Source: Desulfuromonadaceae bacterium (GTDB taxonomy: Bacteria; Desulfobacterota; Desulfuromonadia; Geobacterales; Pseudopelobacteraceae). From it: a stretch of 42,667 nucleotides of DNA. Where the stretch lies: contig JAQUCU010000003.1 of assembly GCA_028686055.1 (NCBI GenBank), positions 1-42,667 on the forward strand, given 5' to 3'. The translations under genes were made by a program, and so were the position numbers. How positions within the stretch are numbered: the first letter of the stretch is position 1; each line of letters opens with the position of its first letter. The notes beneath the pieces were generated by a model, which worked only from the letters and a program-made list of their open reading frames with translations, had not been told where the DNA came from and ran no database searches. Positions 26,214 to 34,792 of the stretch are shown here, one piece after another.

Positions 26214-26699
26214 ATGAAATCTCGCTATACCCTGTTCGCAGCACTATCCCTCGTCGGCATAATCATCGACCAGATCACCAAGATCGCCATTGATCGCAGC
26301 ATGCCGCTGTTTGACTCTATCCCGGTTATTGAAAACTTCTTCAATATCACCTACGTCAGGAACAAGGGGGCCGCCTTCAGCTTCCTCTCCAACGCATCGT
26401 GGCGGCTGCCGTTTTTCATCACCATATCAATTGTGGCAGCGATCGTTATTCTGATCGCCTTCCGCAGGCTGCGTGACAACCAGAAACTGGCGCACATTTC
26501 GCTGGCAATGATTTTTTCCGGTGCGGTCGGCAACCTTATCGACCGGATACGTCTGGGGGAAGTGATCGATTTTCTTGACGTCCACTGGTACCGGCTCCAC
26601 TGGCCGGCCTTCAACGTCGCCGACTCACTGATCTGCGTCGGAGTTTTTCTGCTGGCTGTCGATATGATTCTGGAGGAGAAACGATTGAAGAGAGGCTAA
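26214..26699 (+). CDS. lspA: Lipoprotein signal peptidase LspA (signal peptidase II)
   Basis: LspA cleaves the signal peptide of diacylglyceryl prolipoproteins at the lipobox. The 161-residue protein has four transmembrane segments (about 5-22, 55-75, 80-100 and 125-150) and the conserved DQITK near residue 20, NKGAAFSF near 47, GNLIDRI near 105 and FNVADS near 132; the last two supply the catalytic aspartates. I prefer ATG at 26214 because the hydrophobic helix begins soon after; ATG at 26184 would add ten mostly polar residues. The Shine-Dalgarno is weak (CGGA). Substrates in this window include the two foldase lipoproteins. Confidence 0.93.
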   Translation: MKSRYTLFAALSLVGIIIDQITKIAIDRSMPLFDSIPVIENFFNITYVRNKGAAFSFLSNASWRLPFFITISIVAAIVILIAFRRLRDNQKLAHISLAMIFSGAVGNLIDRIRLGEVIDFLDVHWYRLHWPAFNVADSLICVGVFLLAVDMILEEKRLKRG

Positions 26700-26708
26700 A
26701 CCTGAAGG

Positions 26709-26750
26709 AAACCCTGTCACAGAGTCTGCTGTAAATCTGCGGCAGGGTTT
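26709..26750. terminator. Hairpin between the convergent lspA and amidohydrolase genes
   Basis: AAACCCTG (26709-26716) and CAGGGTTT (26743-26750) pair perfectly, enclosing a smaller possible stem. T tracts are short on both strands. Its position between two stop codons suggests a bidirectional terminator. Confidence 0.55.
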
Positions 26751-26767
26751 ACATATTTCTGAACAAA

Positions 26768-28030
26768 CTACTTACTGCCGGCGTACTGCACCCCGCCGGC
26801 ATAAACTTCCTGAAGTTCTCCCTCCCGCATAACCCTTTCCAGCAACCTGTCTTCACCGCCGTCGAGGCAATTGCCGACCACCTGAAAATCCGCCCGTTTG
26901 CCGACCTCCAGCGAGCCGCAGGTTGCCGAGATCCCAAGAGCTGCGGCACCGCCGGTCGTAACCATACGGAGGACATCCGGTTCCGAAAGGTCGTTCGGGA
27001 AAATCTCGAGAGCAAAGCGCAGTTCGTCCCACAAAGAGAGGGAATTATTGCTCGCCAGCGAATCGGTGGCAAGGGCCAGAGGAATGCCGAACTTTTTAAA
27101 TAGGGCGACCGGGGCACGTCCGACATCCAGAACTTCATTACTGCGGGGGCAGAGCGCAACATGAACTCCGCGCGACTTGATGATGCGGGCATCGGCAACG
27201 GAGAGATGGACGCAGTGAACCGCCAGGGTCGTCGGCGTCAGCAGCCCGTGGCGGTCAAGGAGCTCGGTAGAACTGCAGCGGGCCGGATGTCCGAGAAAAC
27301 GCTCCCACCCGACAAAGGGATAGAAGGATGAGGCCAGCTCTCCGGTCCCGTCAAAGAGAAACTCCGACTCGGCACGGGACTCCGAAAGATGGATTGCCAG
27401 CGGCAGTGAATGTGATGCGGAAGCGTCTCGTATTGCGGCCAGATGATCCTGCGCAATCGTATAGGGGGAATGTGGAGACAGGCCGGACAAAAGTGTCTGT
27501 TCTTCACCCTGACGTGCTGCAGCGACGGCAGCGGCAAGCTTGTTTTTGAAAAAGCCGGGCTCCTGCCCGAGCAGCTCGAAGTAGAGTCGTCCGGCAAGCG
27601 GAGATTCATAGTAATACTCGGCCAGTGCCGGATTGGTGACGATCTCGCCAATAGCGGTTGTACCCGATCCCAGGCACATCCGCACCCCCTCCTGAACCGA
27701 GGGGGGATAGTCTGCAGCTGTCAGGCCACGGGCAATCTTGATCAACTGGATAATCCAGTCGGTAAAGCGGCGCGGATTGTAATCAACTGCCGACCGGAGC
27801 CGCCAGGAGGGGAAGTGCGTTAATTCAAGGTGGGTGTGGGCGTTTACAAATCCGGGCAGCAGGACAGAGCCGGGGAAATCAGCCACCGGCGCGGAATATT
27901 CTTCACGGAGCTTGTGGAGAGGCCCTGTGGCGGCTATCATACCGTCCCGAACGAGCAAAGCCCCGCCGGCAACAGGCGGGGCGTCTGCATTGATAAGCCA
28001 GGATGCGGCGTAGATGATCTGTTCAGCCAT
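26768..28030 (-). CDS. Amidohydrolase of the deaminase/chlorohydrolase family
   Basis: This 420-residue metal-dependent hydrolase has the amidohydrolase barrel with HTHLE metal ligands at about 65-69, SPHSPYT near 186, HLSES near 214-218, the HCVHL ligand near 268 and TDSLASN with the catalytic Asp near 315. A small beta-sandwich is made from both termini (residues 1-60 and the last 50, GKRADFQVV). It resembles SsnA/MtaD-like deaminases and the aminofutalosine deaminase of the futalosine menaquinone route, which Geobacter relatives use; that specific function is a hypothesis. It follows lon by 25 bp on the same strand. The ATG is at 28030 with a GGGGG-type site upstream. Confidence 0.82.
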   Translation of the reverse strand: MAEQIIYAASWLINADAPPVAGGALLVRDGMIAATGPLHKLREEYSAPVADFPGSVLLPGFVNAHTHLELTHFPSWRLRSAVDYNPRRFTDWIIQLIKIARGLTAADYPPSVQEGVRMCLGSGTTAIGEIVTNPALAEYYYESPLAGRLYFELLGQEPGFFKNKLAAAVAAARQGEEQTLLSGLSPHSPYTIAQDHLAAIRDASASHSLPLAIHLSESRAESEFLFDGTGELASSFYPFVGWERFLGHPARCSSTELLDRHGLLTPTTLAVHCVHLSVADARIIKSRGVHVALCPRSNEVLDVGRAPVALFKKFGIPLALATDSLASNNSLSLWDELRFALEIFPNDLSEPDVLRMVTTGGAAALGISATCGSLEVGKRADFQVVGNCLDGGEDRLLERVMREGELQEVYAGGVQYAGSK

Positions 28031-28055
28031 GAATCACCCCCGAACGAGCAGATGC

Positions 28056-30518
28056 CTACCCTCGTGCCGCAGCTGCTTTCCCCTTTGGACGCGCCTGCGG
28101 CTTGGGGGGAACTGCTGCCGAAACAGCTTTTTCAGGTTTCTTACCGGCCCTGTTGGCGGATGGCGGATACTTCTCCAGGGCGAGCCTGAGAGCTTCGTCA
28201 ACCTCTGACACCGCAACAATTTTCACCTTTTTCAGGATTTCCGGTGGAATATCCTCCAGATCCTTTTTGTTCTGCTCGGGAATGATCACCATCCGCATCC
28301 GGGATCTGACGGCAGCCAGTATTTTTTCCTTAAGGCCGCCAATCGGAAGCACCTTGCCGCGCAGCGTAACCTCTCCGGTCATGGCCACATCCTTTCTCAC
28401 CGGGATGTGACACAGGATCGACGCCAGCGCCACCGTCATCGCGACACCGGCCGAAGGACCGTCCTTGGGTATGGCGCCGGCCGGAACGTGTACATGGATC
28501 TCATTATCCTGGAATAGTTCCGGTTTAAGGTGCAGCATCTCTGCATGAGCACGGACATAGGAATGGGCCGCCTGCACCGACTCCTTCATCACGTCGCCCA
28601 ACTGGCCGGTCAGCGTCAGAGCGGTTTTGCCGGCCATCAGGCTGGCTTCGATATGGAGTATTTCACCTCCGACCGGCGTCCAGGCCAGACCATTGACGAC
28701 CCCTATCTCGTTTTTATCCAGCTCTTCTTCACGTATATATTTCGGAGCTCCCAGGTAGGTATGCAGACTCTTCGCGCTTACCTTGACCATGCGGGGGTTC
28801 CCTTCCGCCACTTTCCGGGCCACCTTGCGGCAGATCTTGCCGATTTCCCGTTCCAGATTGCGCAGGCCGGCTTCACGGGTGTATTTGGAAATGATCTCTG
28901 CAATTGCTTCATCTTCGAAACTGATGTGCTTCGGTTTAAGTCCGTTTTCCTTGATCTGGCGCGGGACAAGATAGCGTTTGGCAATCTCAAGCTTTTCTTC
29001 CTCGGTGTAACCGGCCAGGTTTATGACCTCCATACGGTCGCGCAGGGCTGACGGAATCGGGTCCATCTGGTTGGCGGTCGCCACGAACATCACATTCGAG
29101 AGGTCGAAGGGCTGGTTGATGTAATGATCGGAGAAGGAGTGGTTCTGCTCCGGATCGAGTACCTCAAGAAGTGCCGACGAAGGATCCCCCTTGTAGTCAT
29201 AGCCGAGCTTGTCCAGCTCGTCCAGCATGAAAACAGGGTTGTTGGCGCCGGCCTGTTTCAATCCCTGCAGAATGCGTCCCGGCAGAGCACCTATATAGGT
29301 GCGGCGATGCCCGCGGATTTCAGCCTCATCACGTACGCCACCCAGTGAAATCCGGACAAATTTGCGGTTCATGGCGCGGGCGATCGACTTGCCCAGCGAG
29401 GTCTTGCCGACCCCTGGAGGGCCGACGAAGCAGAGGATCGGTCCCTTCATTTTTTTCTTCAGCTTGCGCACCGCCAGAAATTCCAGGATGCGTTCCTTGA
29501 TCTTCTCCAGATAAAAATGGTCATCATCGAGAATCTTCCTGGCCCGCACAATATCCAGGCTGTCGCGGGTGGACTTGCCCCAGGGGAGCTCAACCATCCA
29601 GTCCAGATAGGTCCTGACAATGCTGGCTTCGCCGCCATCCGGATGCATATTCTCCAGACGCCCCAACTGTTTGAGCGCCTCCTTCTTCACCGGCTCAGGC
29701 ATCCTGGCTGCCTCGATCGCCTTTCTGATTTCGGCCAAATCCTCCTTGCCTTCGTTTTCCCCAAGTTCGCTCTGGATCGCTTTCATCTGCTCGCGCAGGT
29801 AATATTCCTTATGGTTTTTACCCATCTCCTCACGTGCAGCATTCTGGATCTTGGCCTGCACACTCAGGAGTTCAACCTCCCGGTTCAGCAGTTCATTAAC
29901 CTTTGTCAGACGAACGACCGGATCGTTTATCTCCAGCAGGGCCTGGGCATCCGAAACTTTCAGTCCGAGATTGCTGGAGACCAGATCTGCCATGCTTCCC
30001 GGCTCCTGGATATTCTCCAGAATGACCATCACCTCGGGAGAAATCTGCTTGCCAAGTTCAACAACCTTGGTCAGCTGTTCGCGCACGGTCCGTATCAGCG
30101 CCTCAACCTCCAGCGATATATCGACAACCGCGGAATCGTGCTGCCGCTCAATCCGGACAGTGTAGAACGGCTTGTCAGAGACATACTCGGTAATGCGCGC
30201 CTTGGCGAGACCCTGTACGAGGATTTTGACGCGGCCGTCCGGCAGCTTGAGCATCCGCATGATCATGGCGACCGTACCGACCTCGTAGATTTTGTCGGCC
30301 GGCGGATCCTCGTCACCAACATCGTGCTGGGTGGCAAGGAGAATCATCCGGTCACCCGCCAGAGCACTGTCCACGGCTTTTACCGACATTTCTCTCCCGA
30401 CAAACAGCGGTATGATCATAAACGGGTAGACTACCACATCCCGAATCGGCAGCAGCGGCATAACATCCGGTATTTTCAGCTCTTCCGAACTCTGTTCGGT
30501 ATCGTTCTCTATCTCTAT
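28056..30518 (-). CDS. lon: ATP-dependent protease Lon
   Basis: Lon degrades misfolded and regulatory proteins. Domains in about 820 residues: an N-terminal LON substrate domain (about 18-210, beginning LPLLPIRDVVVYP-like), a coiled-coil, the AAA+ module with Walker A GPPGVGKT (367-374) and Walker B FMLDELDK (431-438), and the protease domain with the catalytic Ser690 in PKDGPSAG and the Lys in GGLKEK (731-733). The tail is Lys/Ala/Pro-rich and not conserved. The start is TTG (codon at 30519-30521, so the gene runs to 30521) with AGGAG 7 bases upstream, one base after the hsp20 stop. The pair should be co-expressed in stress. Confidence 0.96.
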   Translation of the reverse strand: MEIENDTEQSSEELKIPDVMPLLPIRDVVVYPFMIIPLFVGREMSVKAVDSALAGDRMILLATQHDVGDEDPPADKIYEVGTVAMIMRMLKLPDGRVKILVQGLAKARITEYVSDKPFYTVRIERQHDSAVVDISLEVEALIRTVREQLTKVVELGKQISPEVMVILENIQEPGSMADLVSSNLGLKVSDAQALLEINDPVVRLTKVNELLNREVELLSVQAKIQNAAREEMGKNHKEYYLREQMKAIQSELGENEGKEDLAEIRKAIEAARMPEPVKKEALKQLGRLENMHPDGGEASIVRTYLDWMVELPWGKSTRDSLDIVRARKILDDDHFYLEKIKERILEFLAVRKLKKKMKGPILCFVGPPGVGKTSLGKSIARAMNRKFVRISLGGVRDEAEIRGHRRTYIGALPGRILQGLKQAGANNPVFMLDELDKLGYDYKGDPSSALLEVLDPEQNHSFSDHYINQPFDLSNVMFVATANQMDPIPSALRDRMEVINLAGYTEEEKLEIAKRYLVPRQIKENGLKPKHISFEDEAIAEIISKYTREAGLRNLEREIGKICRKVARKVAEGNPRMVKVSAKSLHTYLGAPKYIREEELDKNEIGVVNGLAWTPVGGEILHIEASLMAGKTALTLTGQLGDVMKESVQAAHSYVRAHAEMLHLKPELFQDNEIHVHVPAGAIPKDGPSAGVAMTVALASILCHIPVRKDVAMTGEVTLRGKVLPIGGLKEKILAAVRSRMRMVIIPEQNKKDLEDIPPEILKKVKIVAVSEVDEALRLALEKYPPSANRAGKKPEKAVSAAVPPKPQARPKGKAAAARG

Positions 30519-30522
30519 CAAT

Positions 30523-30951
30523 CTAGATCTCCTTTATTTGCACAAGCCGCTCACCGCTTTTAGGACAGATCACACGCAGTACCCCGCGGCGGTATTCCGC
30601 CCTGATCGCACCCGGATCAACGTTTCCCGAAATGTGTACGGCGTGATGAAAGCGGCCATAGCTTCGTTCCACACATATAAATTTTCCTTCGTTTTGTTCC
30701 TTCGGCTTGCAGGCATCGAGAATCAGCGTCAGACCGCTGACTTTCAGCGAGATCGAATCCATCGTGAACCCCGGCAGGTCAAACTCGATGATTATATCGT
30801 CGCATGTTTCATACATATCCATCTTCGGACGGGTTTCACTGTCTTCGAACAGGTCCCGAAGCTCAAGGGCGTTCAACAGACTGCGCATTTCGCCGACGTG
30901 TCGATCAAATATTTCCTGTGTAAACGGCTTCCTGCCTGAAAATCGTGGCAT
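30523..30951 (-). CDS. Small heat-shock protein, Hsp20/alpha-crystallin family
   Basis: This 142-residue holdase has an N-terminal arm of about 40 residues, an alpha-crystallin domain (about 42-130; PKMDMYETCDDIIIEFDLPGF, RSYGRFHHAVHIS) and a short C-terminus. The AxxRxGVLxV core appears as AEYRRGVLRVICPK. The usual C-terminal IxI motif appears only as LVQIKEI. It binds unfolding proteins and prevents aggregation. The ATG has AGGTG about 6 bases upstream. Its stop lies one base from the lon TTG start, so refolding and degradation are coupled. A TTGACT/TACCTT promoter lies about 50 bp upstream. Confidence 0.92.
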   Translation of the reverse strand: MPRFSGRKPFTQEIFDRHVGEMRSLLNALELRDLFEDSETRPKMDMYETCDDIIIEFDLPGFTMDSISLKVSGLTLILDACKPKEQNEGKFICVERSYGRFHHAVHISGNVDPGAIRAEYRRGVLRVICPKSGERLVQIKEI

Positions 30952-31001
30952 AAGGGCACCTGTTAGTAAAGGTAACGTACCGGAGTGTCTGAATTAGTGC
31001 G

Positions 31002-31030
31002 AAGGTAATCATTCGCTCCGGCAAAGTCAA
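31002..31030 (-). promoter_or_regulatory. Predicted promoter of hsp20-lon
   Basis: TTGACT (31025-31030), 17 bp, then TACCTT (31002-31007) on the minus strand. The same -10 and spacing occur before hrcA. No CIRCE is visible here, so HrcA is not expected to control this operon. Confidence 0.55.
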
Positions 31031-31099
31031 GGCAGTCATTACGCAGAAACCCTTTTCACGGTTGCTGGCTGAAGTCAGCGCCCTGAGACAAATTAGAAT

Positions 31100-31128
31100 T
31101 TGACTTTAACCATACTATGCAATAAATA
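31100..31128 (+). promoter_or_regulatory. Predicted promoter of the speA polyamine operon
   Basis: TTGACT (31100-31105), 17 bp, TAAATA (31123-31128), about 45 bp before the speA ATG. No riboswitch-like element is evident in the short leader. Confidence 0.55.
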
Positions 31129-31174
31129 AGGTAGTTTATTTGTTTGCGACTAACCGGAACAGAGGGAGCAGGTC

Positions 31175-33082
31175 ATGGAAAAATGGTCCATCGGTGAATC
31201 CGCCAAGATTTACAACATCGACAACTGGGGCGCCGATCTCTTTTCGATCAATAAAAAAGGGAATATCTGCGTTCATCCCTCGTCAAACTCTAAACAGTCC
31301 ATAGACTTACGAGAACTTGTAAACGACCTGATCAAACGAAAAATCAAGCCTCCCATCCTGCTTCGCTTCATGGATGTGCTGCAGGGACGCATCGCCTCGA
31401 TAAACCGGGTCTTCAAAAATGCCATTCAGGAAAATGACTATCCCGCCACATACCAGACCTTCTATCCGATCAAGGTCAACCAGCAGCGCCAGGTGGTTGA
31501 AGCGATCGCCAGCTACGGAAAACGCTATAACATCGGCATCGAGGTCGGCTCAAAACCGGAACTGGTGGCTGGTATTTCGATCTCCAGCGGCAACAACCTG
31601 CCGATAATATGCAATGGCTACAAGGACGCCGAATACATTGAAACGGTACTGTATGCCACCAAAATCGGTTTTGACATCACGCTGGTCGTCGAGAAGCTAT
31701 TCGAACTCGAAAAAATAATAGAAATATCCAAAAAGACCGGCATAATGCCGAAGTTGGGCATCCGGGTCAAGCTATCCTCCAAGGGAACCGGCAAATGGGC
31801 AACCTCCGGTGGTGAAGATGCCAAATTCGGCCTGCGCATGTCGGAAATAATCGCCGCAATCCGGATGCTGGAAGAACAGGGGATGCTTGATTGTGTTAAA
31901 CTGCTCCACTCACACATCGGCAGCCAGATAACAAAGATAGACAAGATTAAAACAGCACTGATCGAAGTTGCCCGCGTTTACTCCGAGATGAAAAAGCTGG
32001 GGGTCGGCATAGAGTATCTCGATATCGGCGGAGGCCTGGGTGTCGATTACGACGGCTCCAAATCGAGTTACTTTTCCAGCGTCAACTACACTATTGAAGA
32101 ATATGCCAACGATGTCATCTACCAGATCAAGAACATCTGTGACGAAGCGGGAGTCGACTGCCCCAACATCATCTCGGAATCAGGACGGGCAACGGTCGCT
32201 CACTACTCGGTACTGGTAACCAACGTCCTCAACACCAACACCCAGCACCTGATGCCCGATTTCGATGAGGTCCTGACCCAGGCGGAAAAAGTAGCCCCTA
32301 CCGTCAAAAAGCTGACTGACATCTACAAAAGCATTGATCGCTATTCCCTGAGAGAGGACTACCACGACACGCTGCAGTTGATAAACGAGGCGGTCAGCCT
32401 CTTCAACCTGGGGTACCTGACGCTCAACGACCGGGCTATCGCCGAATGGCTCTACGCCAAGATCATCAGGAAGATCAACGGCATCGTCGAAAAACTGAAG
32501 CCGATTCCTGAAGAGCTCCAGAACTTCCAGCTCCACCTGCGCCAGACCTATTTCGCCAATTTCTCGCTGTTCCAGTCGATCCCCGACTCCTGGGCCATTG
32601 ACCAGCTCTTCCCGATCATGCCGCTGCAGCGGCTCAACCACAAGCCGGATGTCATGGCCTCGATCGCCGACATCACCTGTGACTCGGACGGAGAGATCAC
32701 CAGCTTTGTCGGCGAAAACGGTCGTTCCAAATACCTGCCGCTCCATAAAATCCGCAAGGACGAGGATTATTATATCGGCTTCTTCCTTATCGGCGCGTAT
32801 CAGGAAATTCTTGGGGATCTGCACAACCTGTTCGGCGACACAAACGCAGTCCATATAACCTTCAACAAGAAGACCGGCTATATGATCGACACCGTCATCA
32901 ACGGCGACACCACGTGGGAAACGCTGAAATACGTACAGTACAAGGGGCCGGAGATCCTGAAGCGCGTCAGGGACAACCTGGAGAAAAGCGTGGCTTCAAA
33001 GAAAATTTCCATTGAGGAGAGCGGTCACTTTGTCGAACTGCTCGACAGAACACTGCTGGGATATACCTATCTGGGGGAATAA
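31175..33082 (+). CDS. speA: Biosynthetic arginine decarboxylase SpeA
   Basis: SpeA is a PLP enzyme of the alanine-racemase fold that converts arginine to agmatine. The 635-residue length matches the family. The PLP lysine is K100 in FYPIKVNQQRQVVEA; the HSHIGSQ segment is near 244, the GGGLGVDYDG phosphate loop near 287 and the ESGRATVAHYSV segment near 333. The N-terminal MEKWSIGESAKIYNIDNWG is typical. The ATG has a GAGGGAG site about 8 bases upstream. The next gene starts 3 bp after the stop, so it heads a polyamine operon. No agmatinase or agmatine deiminase is present in the window. Confidence 0.96.
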   Translation: MEKWSIGESAKIYNIDNWGADLFSINKKGNICVHPSSNSKQSIDLRELVNDLIKRKIKPPILLRFMDVLQGRIASINRVFKNAIQENDYPATYQTFYPIKVNQQRQVVEAIASYGKRYNIGIEVGSKPELVAGISISSGNNLPIICNGYKDAEYIETVLYATKIGFDITLVVEKLFELEKIIEISKKTGIMPKLGIRVKLSSKGTGKWATSGGEDAKFGLRMSEIIAAIRMLEEQGMLDCVKLLHSHIGSQITKIDKIKTALIEVARVYSEMKKLGVGIEYLDIGGGLGVDYDGSKSSYFSSVNYTIEEYANDVIYQIKNICDEAGVDCPNIISESGRATVAHYSVLVTNVLNTNTQHLMPDFDEVLTQAEKVAPTVKKLTDIYKSIDRYSLREDYHDTLQLINEAVSLFNLGYLTLNDRAIAEWLYAKIIRKINGIVEKLKPIPEELQNFQLHLRQTYFANFSLFQSIPDSWAIDQLFPIMPLQRLNHKPDVMASIADITCDSDGEITSFVGENGRSKYLPLHKIRKDEDYYIGFFLIGAYQEILGDLHNLFGDTNAVHITFNKKTGYMIDTVINGDTTWETLKYVQYKGPEILKRVRDNLEKSVASKKISIEESGHFVELLDRTLLGYTYLGE

Positions 33083-33085
33083 ACT

Positions 33086-34282
33086 ATGAGCAAAGTCCTT
33101 ATAATCGGTGCCGGCGGAGTCGGCGGAGTCGTTACGCACAAATGCGCGCAGCGCCGCGACATCTTCAGCGAGATCACCCTCGCCTCCCGGACAAAATCAA
33201 AATGCGATGGTATCGCCGCCCAGCTGGGCGGCAGCATCAAGACCGCACAGGTCGATGCGGACAACGTCCCCGAACTGGTGGCCCTGATCAAACAGGAGCA
33301 GCCGCAGCTGGTTATCAACGTGGCGCTCCCCTACCAGGATCTGCACATCATGGATGCCTGCCTGGAGAGCGGCGTCGATTACCTCGACACCGCCAACTAT
33401 GAGCCGCTCGACACCGCCAGGTTCGAATATTCGTGGCAGTGGGCCTACCAGGAGCGTTTCAGGGAGAAGGGGCTGATGGCACTGCTCGGCTCCGGCTTCG
33501 ACCCGGGGGTTACCAACGTCTATACCGCCCTGGCCGCAAAGAAATATCTCGATGAAGTTCAGGAACTCGACATCATCGACGCCAACGCCGGCTCTCACGG
33601 CCAGCCTTTTGCGACCAACTTCAACCCGGAGATCAACATCCGCGAGGTGACCGCCACCTGCCGTCACTGGGAAAACGGGCAGTGGGTCGAGAGCCCTCCA
33701 TTGACGACGAAACATTCCTTCGATTTCCCGGAGGGGATCGGGCCGATGAACATCTACCGCCTCTACCACGAGGAGATGGAGTCGCTCGTCAAGCATATCC
33801 CGACGATCCAAAAGGCCCAGTTCTGGATGACCTTCTCCGACAACTACCTGAAGCACCTTGAGGTGCTGCAGAATGTCGGCATGACCCGCATCGACGAGGT
33901 GGAGTTTAACGGCCAGAAGATCGTGCCGATCCAGTTTTTAAAGGCGCTGCTCCCGGACCCGGGGTCACTGGGGCCGCTGACAAAGGGTAAGACCTGCATC
34001 GGCGTCATTGCCCGCGGTATCAAGGACGGCAAGCGGAAACAGGTCTACATCTACAACATCTGCGACCACGAGGCGTGCTACCGCGAGGTACAATCCCAGG
34101 CGATCAGCTATACCACCGGCGTTCCGGCCGTGGTCGGCGCAATCATGATGCTGACCGGCACATGGCACGAGGCCGGGGTCTTCAACATGGAACAGTTTGA
34201 TCCGGAGCCGTTTCTTGATGTACTGGGACCGATGGGGCTGCCGACGGTCGTCATCGATGGCGGCGAATGGCCGGAACTGTAA
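33086..34282 (+). CDS. Saccharopine dehydrogenase-like: carboxynorspermidine/carboxyspermidine-type dehydrogenase
   Basis: This 398-residue enzyme matches carboxynorspermidine dehydrogenase (Lys1-like), which joins aspartate semialdehyde to an amine by NADPH-dependent reductive amination. The Rossmann motif LIIGAGGVGGVVTHKCAQR is at 5-23. The VDYLDTANYEP segment near 100, GSGFDPGVTNVY near 136-147, and DANAGSHGQPFATNFNPEINIREVT near 168 are family hallmarks. It lies 3 bp after speA and upstream of an nspC-like decarboxylase, the usual dehydrogenase-decarboxylase pair for alternative spermidine synthesis. With SpeA in the same operon, the amine substrate could be agmatine rather than putrescine. 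Confidence 0.92.
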   Translation: MSKVLIIGAGGVGGVVTHKCAQRRDIFSEITLASRTKSKCDGIAAQLGGSIKTAQVDADNVPELVALIKQEQPQLVINVALPYQDLHIMDACLESGVDYLDTANYEPLDTARFEYSWQWAYQERFREKGLMALLGSGFDPGVTNVYTALAAKKYLDEVQELDIIDANAGSHGQPFATNFNPEINIREVTATCRHWENGQWVESPPLTTKHSFDFPEGIGPMNIYRLYHEEMESLVKHIPTIQKAQFWMTFSDNYLKHLEVLQNVGMTRIDEVEFNGQKIVPIQFLKALLPDPGSLGPLTKGKTCIGVIARGIKDGKRKQVYIYNICDHEACYREVQSQAISYTTGVPAVVGAIMMLTGTWHEAGVFNMEQFDPEPFLDVLGPMGLPTVVIDGGEWPEL

Positions 34283-34325
34283 CGATCAGTGTATGTGCAA
34301 CATACAAAAAAATAGAGGGGGTATT

Positions 34326-34778
34326 ATGAAAAGATTACTTGTTTTCAGCCTGGTCCTTTCCCTGTTGTCACCACTGGCGGCATTTGCCGGCGGCCTGGAA
34401 GATTTTCTTTCAAATGTGAATGTTCAGGCACGGGTCGACCTGCCGGGATTTTCGGCAAGAATAAGCAACCAGTTCGGGGTGCCGGTTACTCAGGTCCAGG
34501 CAGTTATCCGTTCGGTACGCGAACCGGCCGATGCCTTCATGGTCTTTCAGCTTGGACAGTTTTCCGGAAGGCAGCCTGAAAGCGTTATGGATGTGTATAG
34601 AAGGGATAAAGGCAGGGGATGGGGAGTCATTGCCAAAAATCTGGGCATAAAACCTGGTTCGGCCGAGTTCCATGCGCTGAAGAGCGGCAACCTTTCGTTT
34701 AGCGGCAAACCTTCCGAAAACGACGCCGCTCCCGGCAAAGGGAGAGGCAAAGGGCACGGCAAAGGGCATAACAAGTAG
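34326..34778 (+). CDS. Secreted small protein with a Gly/Lys/His-rich tail, in the polyamine operon
   Basis: I do not recognise a named family. The 150-residue protein has a signal peptide (MKRLLVFSLVLSLLSPLAAFA, cleavage after AFA near residue 21), a compact middle of about 100 residues (including QVQAVIRSVREPADAFMVFQLGQ and GWGVIAKNLGIKPGSAEFHAL), and a low-complexity C-terminus made of GKGRGKGHGKGHNK. The tail could bind metal or polyanions. The start at 34326 is set by AGAGGGGG about 6 bases upstream; the longer open frame overlaps the previous gene. It sits 43 bp after the dehydrogenase and 14 bp before the nspC-like gene. A periplasmic product inside a cytosolic biosynthetic operon is unexpected. 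Confidence 0.8.
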   Translation: MKRLLVFSLVLSLLSPLAAFAGGLEDFLSNVNVQARVDLPGFSARISNQFGVPVTQVQAVIRSVREPADAFMVFQLGQFSGRQPESVMDVYRRDKGRGWGVIAKNLGIKPGSAEFHALKSGNLSFSGKPSENDAAPGKGRGKGHGKGHNK

Positions 34779-34792
34779 GGGACCATTATAAC

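Noticed and set aside
27683-27707. C-run/G-run inverted repeat inside the amidohydrolase gene
   Set aside because: It codes for an ordinary part of the protein with no extra residues; likely chance.
34291-34305. GTATGT-GCA-ACATAC palindrome before the secreted small protein
   Set aside because: Stem of 6 bp followed by A residues; too weak for a terminator and no known operator match.
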